NCBI GenBank assembly: GCA_018296165.2 | Contig: JACKQL020000137.1 | Span: 1 to 64,000 of the forward strand | Length of the DNA stretch: 64,000 bases | Reading direction: 5' to 3' | DNA from: Termitomyces sp. T153 | Lineage: Eukaryota > Basidiomycota > Agaricomycetes > Agaricales > Lyophyllaceae | Part shown: one piece after another, positions 56,930 through 64,000 of the stretch | Layout: every line of letters begins with the position of its first letter | How positions within the stretch are numbered: position 1 is the first letter of the stretch | Translations under genes and position numbers: made by a program | The notes under the pieces: model-generated | What the model was told of the DNA's origin: nothing | The model's database searches: none | Seen by the model: the letters and a program-made list of their open reading frames with translations, nothing else

Positions 56930-58060
56930 TGTCAGGTTCCGCTGACCACAGGGGCTCAGCTACACTGGGCAAGTCCTTACTAGGTGAACATGATTCCCTG
57001 CACTGACAACTAAGCACTCAGAGGTGTTCCAAGCACTGGGGACTTGTGAGGATAGCCAGGGGAGATTGATCTGAGCAAGTCTGGGGAGGTCCGGAGGAGT
57101 AGAGGATGAGTTGCGGGGGAGGGGGATGGACTTGGTGGGGTTCAGGCATAAGTCTGTATGTGAGTATTGCGGGTGCAGAGGAGGTGGAGGCTATGTGGAT
57201 GACAGGAGCGGAGCTGGAGTTCTGATGGGGGATCAACAGGGATTGATGGGGTTTGGAGCTGAGTGTATAGCAGGGTCCAGGGGTAGTAATGAGTGTCGGA
57301 GGTTCGTAATTGTAATTGTGGAGTTTGTGAGGACGTTATGGTCAAGTGGACTTGAACACAATAGACAGAATCAAATGGAGTGATACAGAGTCGAACGAAA
57401 CGAGATGAAGACAAGATGAGAACGAGAATAGATTCAGGTGGAGACACAGAATGATAACGAAAAGATAATGGAACAGAGACAAGATAAGACTGGGAGACTG
57501 AGAATAAGAAAAATGAGACACAGGACACAAAACATGAGAAGAAACAATCAGAAACACATCAGGTAAGGTAGGTAATCTCAAGACTAGAGTACAAGGAGCT
57601 ACTCTATATCTTATATACTGACTACTGAAGAGCTCCGGGGATGTCGGCTGTGGTGGCGGGGCTTGGTGGAGCTTGATGGAGTTGACAGGTGTCAGTTATG
57701 ATCAGAGGGCAGGCCGCGTTGATATGTTGATGGGATCAATTGTGATGTGGTCCATTCCAAGGCTGTCATGATACCCCAGGGTAAGTCGGGGGAGCCAGGG
57801 TGTCAAGTTGATGATGTGTAATGGGTCAAGCATGGTGGGGGAGTGGTCCCAGGGGCTCAGGAAGTCCAGGGAAAGCGCCAGCGGCTGCAGAGAAGATGTC
57901 GGAGTTGGCCAGGGGGCTGTCGGAGTTAGCTGAGAATGTGTCGGAGTTAGCCAGAGTAGGCGTGGAGTGCTGGGGAAGTTCAATGAAGCATCGGGGGGGG
58001 GGTTCCAGAGGTGGGGGTTTGTTGGGCAGTGTATGGGGCTTCAGGGAATGGGTTGTGACA
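56930..58060 (-). repeat. Solo LTR, family A, target duplication CTTTC
   Basis: TGTCAGGTTCCGCTGACC at 56930 to AATGGGTTGTGACA at 58060, 1131 bp, flanked by CTTTC at 56925-56929 and 58061-58065. Several CpG sites remain, so it is relatively young, though more decayed than the copy at 47889. Confidence 0.93.
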
Positions 58061-58148
58061 CTTTCTGTGTGATTTGGAACTTCCATGTGGTGTTATGCTA
58101 TTGTACAAAGGTCTCCACCAGGGTTTTTTTCTTTTTTGAGGATCTCCA

Positions 58149-59237
58149 CACTGCTGTAGCACTGGGTTAGAGTAATACTAATAGTTCTGGGGCTTTCCTG
58201 AAGACTTAGGAAGTCCACTCCAATTCAACACTGATGTCTTAATCAATGTTTGAAGTTGAGGTTGTTTACTTCCAAAATATTTCTATTCTGAATGTAGAGA
58301 GGTTTCAACAAACTCCAGCCTAAGTGATTCACTCCCTAGGAACCACCAAGCCTTTGCCTATCAATTGCCTGTCTATTTGCTACTCTACTTGGGCTATTTA
58401 TACCTCTTTCTACAGTGCATGGACCACTCCCTGCACATGACTTTTGGTCCCATACTTTCCAGTCCCTTATTCATAACTGTGATTCTAATTCCCCCTTTTG
58501 GAATGCCTGTTTCAGTGCCACAGGCTAGTTCCTTGTGCCATCATTCCTCTTTTGCATTCTTAGCTTCCATTTGCCCCATTTAGCTCTTCCTCCTTTGTAT
58601 TTCTTCCATTCATCTTTTCCTTGCATTTATATTCTCCCATTCCATTCCTCCATTCCATTCCTATTCTTTTCCCATTCAGGTTCTTCCATTCATCTTCCTT
58701 TCCCTTCTATTCATTCCATTCCTGTTCTTTTCCCATTCAGGTTCTTCCATTCATCTTCCTTTCCCTTCCATTCATTCCATTCATATTCTTTCCCATTTAG
58801 GTTCTTCCATTCATCTTCCTTTCTTCATTTCATATTCTTCCATTCCATTCATATTCTTCCATTCATTCCTATTATTCCATTCCATTCCTATTCTCCCATT
58901 CCATTCATTCCTATTCAGTCAACATTCCAATCTGGTTATTCTTAGATCTGATCTAGATCTTGCCAGAATTGATGCCACTCAGGTGCTTTTGCCAGTCCCA
59001 TGCTTTCCCTCCCATTACAGTGATTGGACTATTATTGAGTGTATAGTCTAGTATAGTCCTTGTCCTATCCTGTTCTGTATCTCTTCTGGTGTATTTTAAA
59101 GAGATAATATTGCTGGAACTTGTTTTACCAGGAGGCTTACAGTTTTCAGCCTTAATAAATGTTTGTTTTGACTTCTGGTGTTTTATTATGTTCCTGATGG
59201 TGTGGCAACATTGTATCAGTCTATGGTACTTTACAAT
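58149..59237 (-). repeat. Family B LTR, second copy, in a LINE 3' UTR
   Basis: This is the reverse complement of 27637-28685: on the plus strand TGTAGCACTGGGTTAGAG... to ...GGTGTGGCAACATTGTATCA. It contains the same minisatellite, here ATTCC/CATTC-rich (58605-58915), with a different unit number. It lies within the 3' UTR of LINE copy 2: UTR sequence continues right of 59238, and an A-rich tail (TTTTTTTCTTTTTTGAGG on the plus strand) lies at 58124-58141. No clear target duplication. Confidence 0.7.
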
Positions 59238-59899
59238 AGCCATACAATTCCTTGCCCCCCTGCATATATGGAGAATGAGTGGGCCAGTCATTTCTTGACT
59301 GTTTTAGAATATGCTCCTCTGGTACACCCATAGGTTTGTTGTAAGTAATGTAAAGTTTTTGTGGCTATGAGAGGCATCTGCTTAGGCAGGCAGCAAGAGG
59401 TCAAGCAGTGCAGATGCTGCCCAACCAGGGAGAAGATAAGGTAGAGTCAAGGTCTGAGAGGGTGTTGGTCTGGTGCCAATTTTAAAAGTGAATAGGTTAT
59501 AAGAGTGAGAGGGTGTGAGTGCTCTAGAGTGCATAGTTGGGCATGGGCATTGGAGCATGGCACTGGGATATGAGGTGTTGTTGCTGGTGGGATCCTGCTG
59601 GGGTGGGTTGAGGAGTTGGAATTGTTTAGTGGCATGGGCAAAGATGAAGAGGGGTTTTAAGGCATGGAAGTTGCAAGGAGGTAGGATGATGACTCAGCTT
59701 TTTGTCAGAGTTTTCTTCTCAGGTGACAATGTTCTTCAAATTGGTAGTGGGAATATACAAGCAGCACATGTCAGACTGTCTCAATGGTCAAATTTCCATA
59801 GTGAGGGCATACAGGGGTTTTCAAATGGCAGATCCAAAACAGGTGGTGGTTGAGGGCAATGTGGTTTGTGTGAAGCTGGGTCAGGAGAGCTGAGTGGTG

Positions 59900-61198
59900 A
59901 TAGTCAAGGAATTCTACAAAGTGCATGTAATTCTTGGACAGGAAGGACTGGTCAATGATGTGTAGGGCCACATAGTGTGGACACTTCTTTCAGCAAGTTT
60001 TCCATGTGGTGTGTATGTTCTTGGTGCAGTGACATGAGGAGCTTGGGGTTGCTGGAGAGGCCCTGTGCTGCTTCCTTGGGCCCTGTGCTGCTTCCTTGGG
60101 CCCTGTGCTGCTTCCTTGGGCCCTGTGCTGCTTCCTTGGCAAGTTTGTTGGCTTGGTCATTCATTTCAAAGTCCAAATGGCCTGAAGTCCAATGAATCTG
60201 GAGGTCAATAACATTGTGAGTATGATCAGTCCACTTCTTGCCCTTTCTCTATGCAAGCTGTCTTTCCTGCTTCCAGATAATACAGTCCTACTTTGTGTAG
60301 AGGGTTTCCACTGCCATGTGGGCCTTGTCCAAAAGATAATGGCCAGAGTCAAGGCATTGGTTGAGTAGTGCTTTAATTGAGGCTTGACTGTCACTGCTGA
60401 TCACAGCCACTGAGGGGAGGTGCCAGCTTAGGCTGGTCAGTAGGTGCAGGCCCAATACAAGTCCCACAACCTCAGCCCCATAGACTGTGTGCTGGGTCTT
60501 GGGGCCAAAGTGCAGTCACAATGAGGCCTTCTCCTGGCCCTAAATAACAAGGACTGCAGAGGCACCTATGCCATCCTCATAGCCTAAGCCATCACTATAA
60601 ACTGACACTGGAGCAGAGTGAATGTAGCCCAGGCTGCCTCCAGGACCAAGTCCTTGGATTTTTTAATGTGTGTCAAGAATACTGGGAAGTAGTTTGGATG
60701 ATGCTGTACCAGCTCAACTGTTTTAATGGTACTTGGATTGACACTCATGATGTAGAACAGATGATGCAGGGGGGAGCAGTGCCTGGCAACATAGTGTCTG
60801 GCAGCTCTGCAAATGTGGGAGTAGAAGGGGTGAGAGGCAGGGAGGGACAAGAAATGCACTGCAGCCCAAAAGAGCACTTTGTGAAAGAGCAACTCAACTG
60901 GTAGGATGCTGGCATGCAAGTCCATCACATTGCCTGCCATAGTGCTGAGTGCTCCTGTGGTGAGCTTGGCCACTCAGCACTGTGAGGGGAGAAGTTTGTT
61001 AGTGACCCTGACAGGACTGAGTCTCTTCTTCCCTGAGGGAGAGTCATGAGCACAGGTATACCAAACATCAGCTGCATAGGTTATTGCAGGCACTGCCACT
61101 ATGTTATACAGCTGGTGGCAGTGGTGGGAGGGCATACCCCCAGATGTCCATGAGAGGTGCATGACTTGTAGGGTCCACCAGGCAGCCTTTGTTGTCAC
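59900..61198 (-). pseudogene. LINE copy 2 ORF2: RNase H part
   Basis: HQLYNIVAVPAITYAADVWY at about 61110 opens this part, followed by KLTTGALSTMAGNVMDLHASILP. The RNase H core lies at about 60600-60380 in broken frames. Near 60176-59952, NDQANKLAKEAAQG is followed by an expansion of a 20-bp repeat. The order matches 47888-46503 of copy 1. Many stops. Confidence 0.75.
60058..60140 (+). repeat. 20-bp tandem repeat, four copies, inside LINE RNase H frame
   Basis: The unit CCCTGTGCTGCTTCCTTGGG occurs four times in a row (the last one base different). On the minus strand the 60 extra bases keep the frame while the three added units are read in three different phases (KEAAQGP, RKQHRAQ, GSSTGP). 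Confidence 0.9.
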
Positions 61199-61209
61199 CT
61201 TCTAACAGT

Positions 61210-62633
61210 GAGTATTCCAACATAGCTTAGGGTCAAACACAACTCCCAGGTACCTGTAAGTGGAAATGGTTTCAACTGTTTGAGTGGTGGCCAAGCCATC
61301 TGGGTTTGTTCTAGTCAGTACAAGGTCCTTGGAAATGTTCTTGTGGTGGAGCAGGAGAAGTTCATCAATACAAGCTTGGAGAGTAAAAAAGAGGAGTTAT
61401 GGGAAATCAACCACTCAAAACCACCTTCTGTGTGTTGCATCATGTTCATGAGGTTCCTGTAGGCAACACAGAGTGTGTTAGCTGTTGCAAGAAGCATAGA
61501 ATTATCCACAAAGCCAAACAAAGATTCTGCCCTGGAATGCATCAGAGCAACAAGTATCAGGGGGGTATTATAGAACACATAAAAAATCATGGACAGGGGG
61601 CAACCCTGGGTGGTTCCATTGAGGATATCAATGGGTTTGGACAAAAAGTCATTGAACTTGAGCCTTGTGCACTGGCCTGTGAGCAACCTCTGAGTGAGCC
61701 AAACAAAACACTCAGGAACACCTCTTTTGCACATATTGTGAATCAGCCTGTCATGGATGGTATTGAGGAAGGCACCCTGGACATCCAGGAAAAGCATGGC
61801 AGCAACTTTACCCCCTCTCCAGGCATCCTTGACTTTGGAGACAAAAAAAAAGAAAAGCACATGCATAGCATCCATTGTGTTGTGGCCAGGCTGCCCTCCA
61901 AACTGACCAGAAGGAAGCATGTTGTGCTTCTCAGCTCAAAAGGAGAGATCAGCAGCTACAATGGTAAAGAGAAGTTTTCCAATAGTGTCAAGCAGGCTGA
62001 TTGGTCTGTAGGCCTTCATGACATTATAGGCTGGCTTGCCAGGCTTGCACAGGACTAGCATTGTGGACATGAGCCAGCTGTCATGGTAGACATTGCACTC
62101 AAAGACTGCTTTGTATATATAAAACAGGTGGTTGACTAGGGTTTCTGCATAGTATTCTAAGACCACATTTGGAATCCCATAGGGCCCAGTGCATTGTAGG
62201 GTTTGAGCTAGGCAATTGTGCTCAGTATGCACTTGCAGTTGAAAAACCATCTGCCTGGGAGCAGGCAATAGGCAGTGGAGGGCAGCTCCAGGGAGGTGGG
62301 AGAGGGAGGAAAGAGGGACTCAGCTTGGACCTTGGCCTTCTCTTCATTTGATGTTGCCCACTCTAGTGCCTGATCAACTGTTGTTTTCAGCTCAGGTATC
62401 CTGTTGCTGGGGAAGGCTGTGGGCTCCTGGACCAGATATTTGTTAGCAGTGTGAATCTGTCTGGCATCAATGTTTTCAAGCCAATCCACCCAGTGCTGAT
62501 TCTTGGCTTTCTTGATAAGATCAGCCATTAGGTTAGAGAGGCATGTGGCCCTAGCCTTAGCCAGGTGTTCTTTAGTGTCTTGAAGTTTGTAAGCCAAATT
62601 GTTTGCCCTGTTATGCTCCTGCTTCAGAGCCAT
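61210..62633 (-). pseudogene. LINE copy 2 ORF2: reverse transcriptase
   Basis: At 62633-62208 NHWVDWLE-like and ELKTTVDQALE text; at 62268-61936 GIPNVVLEYYAETL, LVLCKPGKPAYNVMKAYRPISLLDTIGKLL; at 61920-61315 MLFLDVQGAFLNTIHDR, NGTTQGCPL and the catalytic box as FVDNSML, where the second Asp is Asn. The active site is lost and frames are broken, as in copy 1. Confidence 0.83.
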
Positions 62634-62689
62634 CAGCTCTTTGGTCCACCATTGTTTGGTAAATAGGCATGGGCAGTGGATGGGAACTA

Positions 62690-63623
62690 TGTCCTTATCA
62701 GCACAATCTTCTGTATCAGTGCCATCAGCACCAAGACTTTGGAGTGAAACTCCTCCTGCATAGTGATGTGCTGTGCTGGGGAGCAGGTCAGCTTCTCCTT
62801 CAGAGAATTGTTAGAGGCATTCCAGTTAGCAGACTTGAAGTCTTTGGAGGGAGTGTAGTGTGTGTGAGCAATAGGCATCTCAACTATGATGATAAATGGG
62901 AGGTGGTTAGTATTTGGTGGGCAAAGAGAAGGTTCAACATAGCAAAAGATAATAAGGTTGGTGCTGTTGTTGCAGTGCCAGACATTATCAGGGTGAGTCC
63001 ATCAGCCTTGAGACAAGAGCAGAGTAGGGAGGCCCAGTGGGAGCACCAGGTCCATATGGTATGTGCCCAAGAGGTGCATCAGTGGGTGCAAAGCCTCCTC
63101 AGAGGAGTTGAGGTGGCAGTTTTCAACCATTGCCCAAAGCAGGTGGTGCTTGTTGAAGTCACCCATCCAAAGCATATGGTCTCCATTAGAGGGGCACACT
63201 TTGGGAAAGCAGGCCAAGAGGAAGGAGGAAAGAGTGTGGAGACTGCTGTTGTTTAGACACTCATTATAGATATTGAAAAGAGAGAGGTACCTGCTGTCCC
63301 CATTGAAGTAGATAGTGGTAATGTTAGGAGACAGAACATCTAGAAAGGTGTAAGAATCTCAAGAAATGTTAGTGTTGATCAGGAGGATTGAGTGTGAATG
63401 TGCACTGCCATCATCATGGTGGCCTAGTGGATAGTGTGTGACCAACCCATCTTGGGGTTGCTCTTGTGTTGCTCACCTCATTAAGGTAAGGTTCCTGGAG
63501 AGTGATTACATCCCAGTCATCTGGGTCAGCCATATTGAGCCATGCCATCTGCGCTGTGAACAACCTGTGTACATTCTGCTGCCAAATGCATGAACACAAC
63601 AGGGTCTGCCTGATTTGCCTCAT
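62690..63623 (-). pseudogene. LINE copy 2 ORF2: AP-like endonuclease
   Basis: The N-terminal part (63623-63414) has LFTAQMAWLNM and WDVITLQEPYLNE, with the QEP glutamate present here. The middle part (63217-63002) has MLWMGDFNKHHLLW, the GDFN box. The part between is out of frame and the C-terminal histidine region is unclear. Confidence 0.8.
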
Positions 63624-64000
63624 TGCAACATGATGAAGTTGGCATTGCTCAGTGGAGAGGTGGACTGGGAGCTATGAGAGACTGGTTGAATAAAATCAAG
63701 GAACAAAGCTTGGCAGTGTGGGGTAGGCACAGGCACCAAGGGTGTGTCAAGGTCAACCCACAGACTGGGAAGCAGGGGAGAAAGAGAGAGCTTCTCTGGG
63801 TTCAAGACCCAGGTTGAAGGGTTGCCTGTTAGAAAATAAGGCATGCTGTTCTTTGGATAACAAGCATCCAGATCACCACAGCATTTCTTGAAAGCAGAAC
63901 AGCTATCAGAGGAGCTTGCATAGTCAGAGTCCTCACTGCAGGTAATGCACTGTTGACTGGTGCTGACAGGGCAGGCATCAACAATGTTGTCACAGCTTGC
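63624..64000 (-). pseudogene. LINE copy 2 ORF1 C-terminus, cut by window end
   Basis: MPYFLTGNPSTWVLNPEK at 63844 corresponds to MPYFLILDPTTWQGAPKK of copy 1. Upstream, to the window edge, the sequence corresponds to the zinc-knuckle region and is in broken frames (plus-strand TGACAGGGCAGGCATCAACAATG). Confidence 0.65.

Larger units (their letters stand above)
58122..64000 (-). mobile_element. LINE copy 2, running off the right edge
   Basis: Same family and orientation as copy 1. From the right edge: ORF1 end (63844-63620), endonuclease (63623 to about 62690), RT (62633 to about 61210), RNase H (about 60970 to 59900), then a 3' UTR sharing CAGTC/ATATGGAGAATGAGTGGGCC with copy 1. The 3' UTR is split by a family B LTR and ends in a degenerate A-rich tail. 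CpG is almost absent. ORF1 is cut by the window end. Confidence 0.82.

Noticed and set aside
1..64000. tRNA, rRNA or snRNA genes
   Set aside because: No cloverleaf-like or conserved RNA sequence was recognised on either strand by eye. A covariance-model search would be decisive.
1..64000. Classic RIP (CpA-targeted) as the cause of decay
   Set aside because: Paired copies differ mainly at former CG sites, while CA and TG outside these are often conserved between copies.

Overview
This window looks like fungal nuclear DNA, most likely from an Agaricomycete (mushroom-forming basidiomycete) with a repeat-rich genome. The evidence is 44-68 nt GT-AG introns with CTAAC/CTGAT-like branch sites, UstYa-type (DUF3328) genes, Ty3/gypsy gag and pol fragments of the kind common in mushrooms, Helitron rolling-circle elements and RNase H-bearing LINEs. 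The lineage is inferred from gene style; no marker gene fixes a species.

Layout. Three CpG-containing islands of ordinary genes sit in a sea of transposable elements that have lost nearly all CpG. Island 1 (about 5.77-10.29 kb) holds a two-exon UstYa-like gene (6236-6954, -) and a two-exon single-pass membrane protein gene (9076-9899, -). Island 2 (about 33.9-35.8 kb) holds a ten-exon RAD1 gene (34017-35532, -), the checkpoint-clamp subunit. Island 3 (about 39.3-45.9 kb) holds a small His-rich membrane protein (39808-40247, -), a tail-to-tail pair of UstYa-like genes whose stop codons overlap (40676-41465 + and 41460-42136 -), a possible small secreted peptide with a KR site (42818-43009, -), and a proline iminopeptidase-type hydrolase (44450-45413, -).

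Mobile DNA. From the left: a decayed minus-strand Ty3/gypsy element with an LTR (1-4642); a Ty1/copia 3' end (4983-5763); a Helitron nest (10.3-26.0 kb) with minus-strand decayed copies, a nearly complete plus-strand Helitron (15693-22428) and a second copy joined to it head-to-tail; a gypsy 3' end with an LTR split by a second LTR family (26.0-29.4 kb); gypsy scraps and solo LTRs (30.9-33.7 and 36.4-37.3 kb); satellite-like repeats (37.8-39.3 kb); a minus-strand LINE (45.9-54.0 kb) broken by two solo LTRs; a gag fragment and another solo LTR (55.3-58.1 kb); and a second minus-strand LINE running off the right edge (58.1-64.0 kb).

How it fits together. Many LTRs of one family are solo LTRs with perfect 5-bp target duplications (CAAAT, ATCTG, TACAG, CATTA, CTTTC), so LTR-LTR recombination has been frequent. 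CpG content orders the insertions by age. The UstYa-like genes, the membrane proteins and the peptidase could belong to a ribosomal-peptide or related secondary-metabolite locus scattered by transposons, but no clear precursor gene is visible, so this stays a hypothesis.
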